Assembly (NCBI RefSeq): GCF_014170335.1
Contig: NZ_LZZS01000014.1
Coordinates: forward strand, 155,495 to 219,494
Direction of reading: 5' to 3'
DNA: 64,000 nucleotides
Source of the DNA: Achromobacter sp. UMC46
GTDB taxonomy: Bacteria; Pseudomonadota; Gammaproteobacteria; Burkholderiales; Burkholderiaceae_B
A program made the position numbers and the translations under genes. Shown one piece after another: positions 9,812 to 18,253 of the stretch. Each line of letters starts with the position of its first letter. Position 1 is the stretch's first letter. The notes beneath the pieces were generated by a model. That model had not been told where the DNA came from, did no database searches, and was given only the letters and a program-made list of their open reading frames with translations.

Positions 9812-9844
9812 GATTCTCTTACCGCCTTCGTGAAAAAGCGGGGG

Positions 9845-9920
9845 TGGTGGGCTGAGCGAGACTCGAACTCGCGACCAACGGATTAAAAGTCCGCTGCTCT
9901 ACCGACTGAGCTATCAGCCC
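9845..9920 (-). tRNA. tRNA-Lys (anticodon UUU)
   Basis: A 76-base cloverleaf on the minus strand. The acceptor stem GGGCTGA/TCAGCCC is followed by discriminator A and an encoded CCA. The D arm contains AGCTCAGTCGGTAGAGC, the anticodon loop is CTTTTAA with anticodon TTT, and the T arm contains GTTCGAGTC. It has its own terminator and does not look like part of a tRNA cluster. Confidence 0.97.
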
Positions 9921-10030
9921 GACCGAAGCCAGAAATTATGGCGGATTTTCTCAGACTTGTCAAAAAGTTTGGCTTGGACCGCGTTGACCGGCCCCTTGTC
10001 GCCCGTCCAGCATCCCTTCCCGCCGCCCAT

Positions 10031-10057
10031 GAAAAACGGCCGCACGCGGCGGCCGTT
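10031..10057 (-). terminator. Terminator of the metNIQ operon
   Basis: On the minus strand AACGGCCGC pairs with GCGGCCGTT around a short loop and runs into TTTTTC. It lies just after the metQ stop codon. Confidence 0.85.
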
Positions 10058-10080
10058 CCTGGATGCGGATACCCCTGGAA

Positions 10081-10878
10081 TTACCAGGCGGCCACCACGG
10101 CGCCCTTGTACTTGGTCTCGATGAACTGCTTGACTGCCGGGCTGTGGTAGATGCTGACCAGCTTGGCGAAGTCGGCGCGGTCCTTGTCTTTTTCACGCAC
10201 GACCAGCACGTTGGCGTACGGCGAATCCGGCGACTCCTGGGCGATGGCGTCCTTGGTCGGGTTCAGGCCGGCTTCCAGCGCGAAGTTGGTGTTGATGGCC
10301 GACGCGTCGGTGTCGTCCAGCGAACGCGGCAACTGGGCGGCGTCCAGTTCGATGAAGCGCAGCTTCTTCTTGTTCTCGACGACGTCGATCGGGGTCGCCT
10401 TCAGACCCGCTTCCGGACGCAGCTTGATCAGGCCATTGGCTTGCAGCAGCAACAGGGCGCGGCCGCCGTTGGTCGGGTCGTTCGGCAGCGCGATGCGGGC
10501 GCCGTCCTTCAGTTCGGCCAGCGACTTGATCTTCTTGCTGTAGATGCCGATCGGGAAGATCACGGTCTTGGCGATGCTGACCAGCTTGTAGCCGCGGTCG
10601 GCGTTGGCGTTGTCCAGGTAGGGCTGGTGCTGGTAGCTGTTGACGTCCAGGTCGCCGGCTGCCAGCGCCACGTTGGGCTGCACGTAGTCGGTGAATTCGA
10701 TGATCTGGATGTTCAGGCCCTGCTTGGCGGCTTCCGCCTTGACCACATCAAAGATCTGGGCGTGCGGGCCGGCGGTGACGCCGACCTTCAACGGCTTGTC
10801 CTGAGCCAGCGCGGGCTGGGCGAAAACGGCGGCGCCCAGGGCGAACGCGGCCAGCGACTTCAAAACCTTGATGCTCAT
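10081..10878 (-). CDS. metQ: Methionine-binding protein MetQ (NlpA family)
   Basis: Periplasmic substrate-binding component of the MetNIQ D/L-methionine importer, 265 residues. The signal peptide is residues 1 to about 25 (hydrophobic core, ending PALAQ). Family features include KVGVTAGPHAQIFDVVK, the DVNSYQHQPYLD segment and the IALPNDPTNGGRALLLLQ segment. Unlike E. coli MetQ, no lipobox Cys is visible, so it is probably soluble in the periplasm. It is the last gene of metN-metI-metQ, 56 bases after metI, and is followed by a terminator. Methionine specificity is inferred from the NIL-domain MetN partner. Confidence 0.93.
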   Translation of the reverse strand: MSIKVLKSLAAFALGAAVFAQPALAQDKPLKVGVTAGPHAQIFDVVKAEAAKQGLNIQIIEFTDYVQPNVALAAGDLDVNSYQHQPYLDNANADRGYKLVSIAKTVIFPIGIYSKKIKSLAELKDGARIALPNDPTNGGRALLLLQANGLIKLRPEAGLKATPIDVVENKKKLRFIELDAAQLPRSLDDTDASAINTNFALEAGLNPTKDAIAQESPDSPYANVLVVREKDKDRADFAKLVSIYHSPAVKQFIETKYKGAVVAAW

Positions 10879-10934
10879 GTTGCGATATCCCGAATAACGG
10901 ATGTAGAGAGAAAAACGAATAGGCGCCGTTGCGC

Positions 10935-11588
10935 TCAGCGATGCGACATGCGGCGCACGAAGCGGTCGCCGAGGCTTTGAATCGCCTGGACCAGGACGAT
11001 CAGCACGATCACGACCGCAGCCATGACGTCCGATTGGAAACGTTGATACCCGTAGCGGATCGCCAGGTCGCCCAGGCCACCGCCGCCGATGGCGCCGGCC
11101 ATCGCCGAATAGCCGATCAGGCTGACGACCGTGACGATGGTGGCGGCGATCAGGCCCGGCAAAGCCTCGGGCAGCAGCACCTTCATGATGATCTGCATCG
11201 GCGATGCGCCCATGGCGCGCGCCGCGGTGATCAGGCCCGGGTCGACTTCGCGCATGGCGTTCTCCGCGATGCGGGCCATGAACGGAATCGCGGCCACCGA
11301 CAACGGCACGATGGCAGCCGTCGTGCCGATGGAGGTCTGCGCGACCAGGCGCGTGAACGGAATGATGGCGACCATCAGGATCACGAACGGCACCGAGCGG
11401 GTGGCGTTGATGACGGCGCCCAACACGTGGTTGACGGGCTGGTTCTCCAGCATGTTGCCGCGCGCGGTCACCGTCAGCGTCACGCCCAGCGGAATGCCGA
11501 TCACCACCGCGATGGCGCTGGCCACGCCCACCATCAGCAGGGTGTCAAGCAGCGACGTAATAAGCAGATCGATCAGTTGCGGACTCAT
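10935..11588 (-). CDS. metI: Methionine ABC transporter permease MetI
   Basis: A 217-residue inner-membrane permease of the MetI family with five hydrophobic segments. It carries the EAA-type cytoplasmic loop (AARAMGASPMQIIMKVLLPEALPGL), which couples to the MetN ATPase. Its start lies 44 bases inside the 3' end of metN, so the two are likely translationally coupled. The start MSPQLIDLL aligns with the usual N-terminus of the family. Confidence 0.94.
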   Translation of the reverse strand: MSPQLIDLLITSLLDTLLMVGVASAIAVVIGIPLGVTLTVTARGNMLENQPVNHVLGAVINATRSVPFVILMVAIIPFTRLVAQTSIGTTAAIVPLSVAAIPFMARIAENAMREVDPGLITAARAMGASPMQIIMKVLLPEALPGLIAATIVTVVSLIGYSAMAGAIGGGGLGDLAIRYGYQRFQSDVMAAVVIVLIVLVQAIQSLGDRFVRRMSHR

Positions 11589-12633
11589 GAGCTATTTCTT
11601 CAACGGTAATGTCACGGGCGGTCAACGCGGCGATCGCGTCCTTGACCGCGGCGGGCGCGCCCTGGGCCAGCACGAACAACGTGCCCACGGCCACGCCCTG
11701 GATGTCTTCGACGCGGGCCTGAACCAGCCCCACGTCCAGCGAATACTGCTTGGACAGGTCCGACAGGAAGGACCCCGACGCGTCCGTGCCGGTCAACGAC
11801 AGGCGCAGCAGGCGCACGGCCTGGCCAGGCTTGGCGGCGGCCAGCGCGGCGATGCGTTCCTTGACGGCGGCCAGCGTGGCGTCGGTCAGGTCGGAGGCGG
11901 TAGCGGCCGACACCATGCCGCGCGTGACGTCATGGCGCGGCTGCGCGAACACTTCACGCGTGCTGCCCACTTCCACCACTTCGCCTTGCGACAGCACGGC
12001 GACGCGGTCGCAGACTTCGCGCACGACTTCCATCTGGTGCGTGATCATCACGACGGTCACGCCGGTCTTGCGGTTGATGTCGCGCAGCAGCGCCAGGATG
12101 TTGTGCGTGGTTTCCGGGTCCAGCGCGGACGTGGCTTCATCGCTGAGCAGCACGTCGGGGTTGTTGGCCAGCGCGCGCGCAATGCCTACGCGCTGCTTCT
12201 GGCCGCCGCTGATCTGGCTGGGGTAGCGGTCGCGCAGATGCTCCAGGCCCACCAGCGCCAGCAGGCGCTCCACGCGGGCCGGGATCTCGGCCTTGGCCAC
12301 GCCGGCGATCTCCAGCGGCAGGGCCACGTTGCCGTAGACGGTGCGGCGCGACAGCAGGTTGAACCCCTGGAACACCATGCCGATGCGACGGCGCTGGCCG
12401 CGCAACTGCGCTTCGTTCAGGCCGGTAAGCGGCTGCCCGCCGATGGTGATCGTGCCTTCGTTGGGGCGCTCCAGCAAATTGATGCACTGGACCAGCGTGC
12501 TTTTACCGGCCCCGCTGGGGCCGATGATGCCGAAGACCTCGCCCTGCTCGATTTGCAGGTTGATGCCTCGCAGCGCCTGGAATTCTCCATGCGGCGTGGC
12601 ATAGGTCTTGGATAGGTTCTCGATGTGAATCAT
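11545..12633 (-). CDS. metN: Methionine ABC transporter ATP-binding protein MetN
   Basis: The ATPase that powers methionine import with MetI and MetQ, 362 residues. Walker A is GPSGAGKST, the signature is SGGQKQR, and Walker B is VLLSDEATSALDP. The C-terminal part (about residues 265-340) is the ACT-like NIL domain typical of MetN, where methionine binds and inhibits transport. It is the first gene of the operon. Upstream there is an AT-rich promoter region with a perfect 8+1+8 palindrome; no SAM riboswitch fold is evident. Confidence 0.95.
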   Translation of the reverse strand: MIHIENLSKTYATPHGEFQALRGINLQIEQGEVFGIIGPSGAGKSTLVQCINLLERPNEGTITIGGQPLTGLNEAQLRGQRRRIGMVFQGFNLLSRRTVYGNVALPLEIAGVAKAEIPARVERLLALVGLEHLRDRYPSQISGGQKQRVGIARALANNPDVLLSDEATSALDPETTHNILALLRDINRKTGVTVVMITHQMEVVREVCDRVAVLSQGEVVEVGSTREVFAQPRHDVTRGMVSAATASDLTDATLAAVKERIAALAAAKPGQAVRLLRLSLTGTDASGSFLSDLSKQYSLDVGLVQARVEDIQGVAVGTLFVLAQGAPAAVKDAIAALTARDITVEEIAHESATDRSAYYVAA

Positions 12634-12653
12634 GGCAAGCGATTTTGTATCTT

Positions 12654-12670
12654 TTCTCTTCTGAAGAGAA
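12654..12670. promoter_or_regulatory. 17-bp palindrome upstream of metN
   Basis: TTCTCTTC-T-GAAGAGAA is a perfect inverted repeat 21 bases upstream of the metN start, within an AT-rich promoter-like stretch. It could be an operator or the stem of a short leader hairpin. It does not match the MetJ box and is only loosely similar to a MetR site. Confidence 0.45.
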
Positions 12671-12788
12671 CGACCGTTTTTTCCATTTTCTATAACTATA
12701 AGTAATATAGAACGCCGTGGCCGCCTGAGGGCAGGCCGACAGGGCCTATCTCGAATCCTGCAATCGGGTGCCGGGTAAAAGGCGTAAA

Positions 12789-12822
12789 GGGCAGTCAGGA
12801 AGGAAAGCCTTCCTGACTGCCC
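12789..12822 (-). terminator. Hairpin terminator after the GH31 gene
   Basis: A perfect 15-bp inverted repeat (12789-12803 and 12808-12822, arm GGGCAGTCAGGAAGG) has a 4-base loop. On the minus strand it is followed by TTTACGCCTTTT. It lies 40 bases beyond the stop codon of the GH31 gene. Confidence 0.8.
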
Positions 12823-12861
12823 CTTGTTGTCGCGGTGGCCGGTCTCCCGGCCACGCTACCG

Positions 12862-15087
12862 TCAACGAGCGCGGGAGATGCGGACTTCCGCGCCCCGGCG
12901 CTTGACCTCAAGGCCTTCGGACGGCGAGATGCGCAGCCCTTCCAGCCCCTTGATGTAGCTGGAGCCCTGCATCTGCATCACGCGGATCTTGTTGCGCATG
13001 ACGACCGGGTTGTGCACCGGCATGCCGAACATCCAGACTTCGTCCAGGATGCGGGCCGAGTTGAACTCGCCCGTATGCTGCGCGGCCGGTCCCAGACAGA
13101 GCATGTGCCCTTCGCGGCCGAAAACCGGGAACTGGCCCAGTTCGCAGTCGATCGTCCAGGTCGTGCCGCCTTCGTAGCGGTGCCCCGTGTTCAAGTCCCA
13201 CCACGCCTCGCCCTTGGGCAGGTACACGCGCACCTGCTTGCCGGGTTGCGTCACCGGCGCCACCAGCAGGGCCGGGCCCAGCAGGTATTGCAGGTCCCAT
13301 TCATGGGCGTGCGGGTCGTTCGGGAACGACAAAGCCATGGAACGCTGCACCGGCAGACCGGTGCGGGCCGAGTCCTCGATGGCGCCCAGCACATAAGGCA
13401 CCAGGCGATAGCGCCACTGCATCCAGGTCTTGGCCTGGGCTAGCGTTTCTTCACCGAAGTCCCAAGGCATCAGGCCTTCGACGCCCTGGAACGAGAAGTT
13501 CGCCGAGAACACGCCAATGGTCAGCCAGCGCAGGTACAGCTCGGACGTCATGGCCGAGCGGTCGCGCAAAGCCGAGCCGATGCCGTGCACCTGGACGGGC
13601 ACGCCGCTGGCGCCGATCGACAAGGCGGTGCGCAGTGTATGGCGCAGGCCGTCCCAGGTGTTTTCCACCTGCGGCCCCACCTGCCACGGCAGGCGCTGCG
13701 CGGCGGGGAACAGGTCGGAACTGGGCACGACGCCTTCCGGCGGCACCTTCAGGCCGGCGACGGCGTCGAACAGCGCGCGGCGCACCAGCAGCGGATACAT
13801 GCTGCGCAGCGCCGGGCCGGTTTCGCCGTTGCGGGCGGTCACGCCGTCGGGAATGGCGATCTGGGCGTCGCACGCGGGCGCGTCCAGACCGTCTTCGATC
13901 AACAGGCGATGGCGCTCGACCCACTGGTTGTAGATGTCGCGATAGGTCAGGTCCAGCAAGCCGTACGGCTGCCCGGAAGTGGCGGCGTTGCCGTCGAACA
14001 CCTGGGCCGAACCGTCATCCTTGGTCAGCAGCCAGCCGCGGTCTTCCAGTTCCTCGAACAGCGGGCTGGTCTTCAGCACGCCGGGGAAACCGGTGGCCGA
14101 CACGTGCACGTTGTGCTTGTGGAAGAGCGCCAGCATTTGCTTGGCGTCGGGGAAGCGCTGGGCGTCCCATTCGAAGACCGCCTTGTCCGACTGGAAACCC
14201 CAGGCCGCCGGCTGCGCCAGGGACACGGCGTCAACCGGGATCTGGTTTTCGCGCATGCGGGCAACCAAAGCCACCGTCTGCGTGGGCATTTCGCCCGCGG
14301 CCTGCTGCAGCCACGCGCCCATCGCCCACAGCACGGGTTGGCCGGCGCGGCCGGTCAGCGCGGTGTACTGGTTCAGGATTTCCGCAGGCTCGCCGGCGAA
14401 CAGGAACAAGTCCAGCACGGCGTCGTCCACGGTCAGCACGTAGGCCGAATCCGCAGGCGCGACGCCGACCGCGTGCTCGACGCGGCGCATCGTGTTCACG
14501 TAGACGCCCCAGCCTCGCGGACTCCAGGCCAACGGCAAGGCGCGGTGCTCGGGGTCATCGGAAACGACCGATTCTTCGCGGCGGTTCAGGTCGCCCGGGG
14601 TTTCGCCCAGGCCGAAGACGCGATCGTCGGCCTGCAGGGCAAACCCCGCCGACCAGACCGCGTCATCGTCCTGGTCCAGCGCGTTGTGCCCGAATGCGGG
14701 CGTATGCGCGGAAACCTCGGACTCGAACACCCGTTCGTCGTTGCGGTAGACCGCCACGCGCACGGGGTTGGATTGGAGCTCCAGGGCAACGTCGCCCTGG
14801 GTAATACGCCAGCCATCCCCGCCTTCGCGAGGGGCAATGGCGGCTTCGCCCACGGCCTCTTGGCGCGCGAGCAGCATCTCCGCCACGGCGCGCGCACGCG
14901 CGCTGGGCTTATCTTCATTCAGGTGGTTCGCCTCGCCGCAGCGCAGGCGAAAAACACCAGGCGCATGCGCCTCGACTACCAGGTGCAACCCATCGCCCGC
15001 GTCGAAATCGAAGCGACTGGGGCGGGACGTCAGCAGCTCGATATTATCGAGCTGGGTAGTATGGGCAAAGTCGAACTTGGGCGGCAC
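12862..15087 (-). CDS. GH31-family protein with altered acid/base residue
   Basis: A 741-residue homologue of alpha-glucosidase/alpha-xylosidase family GH31 (YicI-like). Residues from about 175 to 240 and 250 to 560 follow the family: FGLGETPGDLNRR, the barrel segments, ALSIGASGVPVQVHGIGS, and the YRLVPYV region, with C-terminal beta domains. In the nucleophile region the Asp aligned with YicI D416 is kept (Asp407, in ACDAQ), but the usual KTDFGE context is lost. At the acid/base position the usual GGD is GPQ, so Gln473 replaces Asp. The 66-residue spacing equals that in YicI. It may be inactive or have another function. The start is GTG with GGGGGA seven bases upstream. It stands alone, with no sugar transporter beside it. 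Confidence 0.8.
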   Translation of the reverse strand: MPPKFDFAHTTQLDNIELLTSRPSRFDFDAGDGLHLVVEAHAPGVFRLRCGEANHLNEDKPSARARAVAEMLLARQEAVGEAAIAPREGGDGWRITQGDVALELQSNPVRVAVYRNDERVFESEVSAHTPAFGHNALDQDDDAVWSAGFALQADDRVFGLGETPGDLNRREESVVSDDPEHRALPLAWSPRGWGVYVNTMRRVEHAVGVAPADSAYVLTVDDAVLDLFLFAGEPAEILNQYTALTGRAGQPVLWAMGAWLQQAAGEMPTQTVALVARMRENQIPVDAVSLAQPAAWGFQSDKAVFEWDAQRFPDAKQMLALFHKHNVHVSATGFPGVLKTSPLFEELEDRGWLLTKDDGSAQVFDGNAATSGQPYGLLDLTYRDIYNQWVERHRLLIEDGLDAPACDAQIAIPDGVTARNGETGPALRSMYPLLVRRALFDAVAGLKVPPEGVVPSSDLFPAAQRLPWQVGPQVENTWDGLRHTLRTALSIGASGVPVQVHGIGSALRDRSAMTSELYLRWLTIGVFSANFSFQGVEGLMPWDFGEETLAQAKTWMQWRYRLVPYVLGAIEDSARTGLPVQRSMALSFPNDPHAHEWDLQYLLGPALLVAPVTQPGKQVRVYLPKGEAWWDLNTGHRYEGGTTWTIDCELGQFPVFGREGHMLCLGPAAQHTGEFNSARILDEVWMFGMPVHNPVVMRNKIRVMQMQGSSYIKGLEGLRISPSEGLEVKRRGAEVRISRAR

Positions 15088-15356
15088 AGAGCATCCCCCG
15101 GCTTAAGCCAAAAACCATCAAAAGACGCTATTTTGACGGATTTGAGCTTTGAAATAAACTCGGTCCCTCTTTTGGAAGGCGATCTCATCCAAAAAAGGGG
15201 CATAAAGCCCTCGGCCAGCCCCCGTCGGTCTTGATGCCCGCGAGCCGCCGAAACGCCAATTTCGAGCCCAATACGGCCTATTTGGCGCCAAATCCTGGCA
15301 ATTACTGCAATTCTACGCCACCTGACCCCGAGGCCCGTCACCGGCCTGACTTTTTT

Positions 15357-17225
15357 TCACCTTGGCGAAATAAGTTGGGCCAGATCGGTTTCCAACGGCG
15401 ATGGCTCGCCAGCCAGACGGGCAGCGATCAGGTCGCCCATCAACGCCGACCAGGACAGCCCCCGCGAGGCATAGCCGACGGCCAGCCACAGACCCCGAGC
15501 ATGCGGCAATTCCCCCACTGCCGGCAAGCGCCCCGGCAGCACGGCGCGCCAGCCCGCCCAGCCAGGCAGGCTGCCCGGCACGAGCGAATCGAAGTCCGGG
15601 AAGTGACCGCTTAGTAGCCCCGCCGCCTTGGCCAGGGTGACGCGCTGCCCATCGGCGCTGACGCGCGCTTCGGCTGCGTCATGGACGTACGTGCTGCCCA
15701 CCACGCAGCCCGCCCCCACGTCGGGCAGCAGATAGCCTTCCCCGCCGACGATGCAACGGGGGCCGCCCGACAGCGCCGCCGCCGGCACCAGCGTCACTTC
15801 GCCCGTCAGCGCATGCATCTGCGCCACGCGCGGCAAGGGGCCCAGCAGGCCGCTGTCGGCCAGCACGCCGCGCGCGCCCGCCGCGTTGGCCAGGATCACC
15901 GCCTGGGCTTGCACCAACTCTGCGCCCTGCCCGTCCAGCACACGCCACGCCTGACCGGCAGGCTCCACGCGCGCCGCCTTGCCCGGCAGCACGGTCACGC
16001 CAGCCGTTTCCAGCAGCGCATCGATCAGGCGGTTCGGCTGCACCAGCATGCCCTGGGAAAAGAACACGCCGCCGCGAGCCAGCGGCAATCCGGCCAGGGC
16101 GCTGGCCTCATCGCGGTCTACCTGGCGCACCCAATCGGCCGGAAACGCCAGGGCTTCCAAGGTGCCGGCCAGTGCGGCGGACTTGCCCGCATCGCGCTCG
16201 ACCTGCACGGTCCCGCACACCCGCGGCGCGGCATCGCCCGCCAAGCCTTGCCAACGGGCCTGGGCGCGCTGGCTGCCCGCGCGCGACAGCCGCGCCCGCG
16301 CATTGTCGTCGCGCGCCACCACCGGCGTCAGCGCCGCCGCCAGATGGCCTGCATGCGCGGGTGCGCCCAGCGCCCGGCCCGCGTCCAGCACCGTGACGCG
16401 CCAGCCCCGGCCCGCCAACGCTTGCGCGATTCCGGCGCCTGCCAGCCCTGCCCCGATCACCACGGCATGGCCGGCGTCCACGCCCGGGGCGCTGGCCGCA
16501 TGGCCGCCCGCCCGGACCGCGCCCATCGTCATTGGCTGTTTGCCGCCGAAACCAGGCTCGCTCCGCACATCGAACCCTGCGTCCTGCAAGGCCTGCCGCA
16601 ACTGGGCCGTGCACGCCCAGGTCGCCATCGTCGCCCCGGGCGCAGCCAGGGCAGCCAGATCCCGCAACAGTGCCGGGGCCCACATCCCGGGATTGCGCTC
16701 GGGCGCGAAACCATCCAGGAAAAAGGCGTCGACCCGCGCGCTCAGGCGCGGCGCCAGCACCTGCGCATCGCCAAAACCCAGCGTCAACGTCACGGCGCCG
16801 TTCTCGAATTCCAGGCGATGCAGCCCCGGTAGCAGCGCGGGCCATTGCGCGATCAGGCGCTGCGCCAGCGCCGCGAATGGCGCTGCCGCCTCACGCGCCA
16901 GCAACGCGGACAAATCCTGTTGCGTGAACGGATGCGCTTCCATCGACACCATATGCAGTGTGGCGGGCCGTTGCGGATCGTCGCGCCACGCCTTCCACAG
17001 CGCCAGGAAATTCAGCCCCAGGCCAAAACCCGTCTCGCATACGGTGAACGACTGGCGCCCGCGCCAGCGGCCCGGCAGGCCGTTGCCGTGCTGGAACACG
17101 CGCTCTGCCTGGCCCGCCTCGCCCTCAGGCGAGTAATGGGCATCGCCATATGTACGGCTGTACAGCTTGCCGTCAGCATCGAATTCGACCACTGCGGGCG
17201 TCAAGGGAACATAAGGCGCGGACAT
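15357..17225 (-). CDS. mnmC: tRNA mnm5s2U biosynthesis bifunctional protein MnmC
   Basis: Modifies the wobble uridine of tRNAs. The FAD-dependent C-terminal domain removes carboxymethyl from cmnm5s2U and the N-terminal domain methylates the product with SAM. About 622 residues. N-terminal methyltransferase motifs are [18 protein letters not shown] and the [17 protein letters not shown] segment. From about residue 245 a DAO oxidoreductase begins with the dinucleotide motif [16 protein letters not shown]. The ATG at 17225 (MSAPYVPL) is chosen over a TTG 18 bases upstream because CGGGA lies just before it. It is divergent from the inositol-phosphatase gene. Confidence 0.94.
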   Translation of the reverse strand: MSAPYVPLTPAVVEFDADGKLYSRTYGDAHYSPEGEAGQAERVFQHGNGLPGRWRGRQSFTVCETGFGLGLNFLALWKAWRDDPQRPATLHMVSMEAHPFTQQDLSALLAREAAAPFAALAQRLIAQWPALLPGLHRLEFENGAVTLTLGFGDAQVLAPRLSARVDAFFLDGFAPERNPGMWAPALLRDLAALAAPGATMATWACTAQLRQALQDAGFDVRSEPGFGGKQPMTMGAVRAGGHAASAPGVDAGHAVVIGAGLAGAGIAQALAGRGWRVTVLDAGRALGAPAHAGHLAAALTPVVARDDNARARLSRAGSQRAQARWQGLAGDAAPRVCGTVQVERDAGKSAALAGTLEALAFPADWVRQVDRDEASALAGLPLARGGVFFSQGMLVQPNRLIDALLETAGVTVLPGKAARVEPAGQAWRVLDGQGAELVQAQAVILANAAGARGVLADSGLLGPLPRVAQMHALTGEVTLVPAAALSGGPRCIVGGEGYLLPDVGAGCVVGSTYVHDAAEARVSADGQRVTLAKAAGLLSGHFPDFDSLVPGSLPGWAGWRAVLPGRLPAVGELPHARGLWLAVGYASRGLSWSALMGDLIAARLAGEPSPLETDLAQLISPR

Positions 17226-17369
17226 GGAATCCCGGGAAATCAATCAAGGTTGCGACAAAAGCAAATTATCGAGCGTCGGCCGCGCCAGCGTTGGATGGAC
17301 GCCACGCGAAGCCCGCGTTTCAGGCCTTTGCCTCAAATTTGTCGCATACATAGGCTTACACTGGTCCAC

Positions 17370-18245
17370 ATGGATACCTATGATCAGCCCCGTTCGCAGG
17401 CTTCGCCCATAGACCTGTGCGCCGCAATCGACGCGGCCGTCACTGCGGCTCATGGCGGTGCGGCCATCCTGCAATCCTACGCGCACCATCGCGCCGATCT
17501 CGTGATCGACCGCAAGGCGCGCAACGATCTCGTGTCCCAAGCGGACCGCGAGGCCGAAGCCGTCATTATCCAGGAGCTTCAGGCCCGCACACCCAAGTTC
17601 GGCATCGTGGCCGAAGAGACCGGCGGCAAGCCCAAGGGCATTGCCACCTGGTACATCGACCCGCTGGACGGCACCACCAATTTCCTGCACGACATTCCGC
17701 ACTATGCCGTGTCCATCGCGCTGATCGCCCACGCGGGCACCGCAGTCTCGGCCACCGAGACGCTGACGGAAGACACGCCCGTGATCGGCGTGGTGTATGA
17801 CCCCACCCGCGAAGAATTGTTCACCGCGGTGTACGGCATCGGCGCCTGGCTCAACGGCCGGCGCATCAAATGCTCGCGCACGCAGACGATCGAAGACGCC
17901 GTGCTGGCCACAGGGTTCCCGTTCCGCGACTTTTCTTTTGCCGACCAGTACATGCCGATGCTGAACGACGCCATCAAGCGCGCACGCGGCGTGCGCCGCA
18001 TGGGCGCGGCCGCGCTGGACCTGGCGTGGACGGCCTGCGGGCGTTACGACGGCTATTGGGAAATGGGCCTGGCGCCTTGGGACGTGGCGGCCGGCACACT
18101 CATCTTGCGCGAAGCGGGCGGCGCGTGCTCGGACATGCACAAGCTGGATCCGTGGCCGATCGGCGGACGCGTCGTGGCAGGCAATCCCGCCATCGAACGC
18201 GCCCTGCATGAGATGATCGCGCCCCACCTCGCCAATCCCGGCTGA
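17370..18245 (+). CDS. suhB: Inositol monophosphatase family protein (SuhB-like)
   Basis: Mg2+-dependent phosphatase of the IMPase fold, 291 residues. The metal-binding motifs are present: VAEETGG, DPLDGTTNF and, near the C-terminus, WDVAAGTLILREAGG. In E. coli SuhB also assists rRNA antitermination; whether this protein does so cannot be told from sequence. The frame is open far upstream, but the start at 17370 (MDTYDQ) gives the family's usual length. The gene converges on the acyl-CoA ligase gene with only 8 bases between stops. Confidence 0.92.
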   Translation: MDTYDQPRSQASPIDLCAAIDAAVTAAHGGAAILQSYAHHRADLVIDRKARNDLVSQADREAEAVIIQELQARTPKFGIVAEETGGKPKGIATWYIDPLDGTTNFLHDIPHYAVSIALIAHAGTAVSATETLTEDTPVIGVVYDPTREELFTAVYGIGAWLNGRRIKCSRTQTIEDAVLATGFPFRDFSFADQYMPMLNDAIKRARGVRRMGAAALDLAWTACGRYDGYWEMGLAPWDVAAGTLILREAGGACSDMHKLDPWPIGGRVVAGNPAIERALHEMIAPHLANPG

Positions 18246-18253
18246 GTCGGGCG

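Larger units (their letters stand above)
9473..9844. other. Gene-free region upstream of the giant autotransporter
   Basis: The 372 bases between the autotransporter start and tRNA-Lys hold no convincing gene; the short frames present lack family features. Visible elements, read toward the autotransporter, are the tRNA terminator (9779-9811), a run of eight G on the plus strand (9630-9637), and one TTTCCTA heptamer on the minus strand (9612-9618). I cannot place a confident -10/-35 pair. Confidence 0.6.

Noticed and set aside
12634..12861. SAM riboswitch upstream of metN
   Set aside because: No conserved SAM-I or SAM-II core could be found; the main hairpin in this gap belongs to the GH31 gene terminator.
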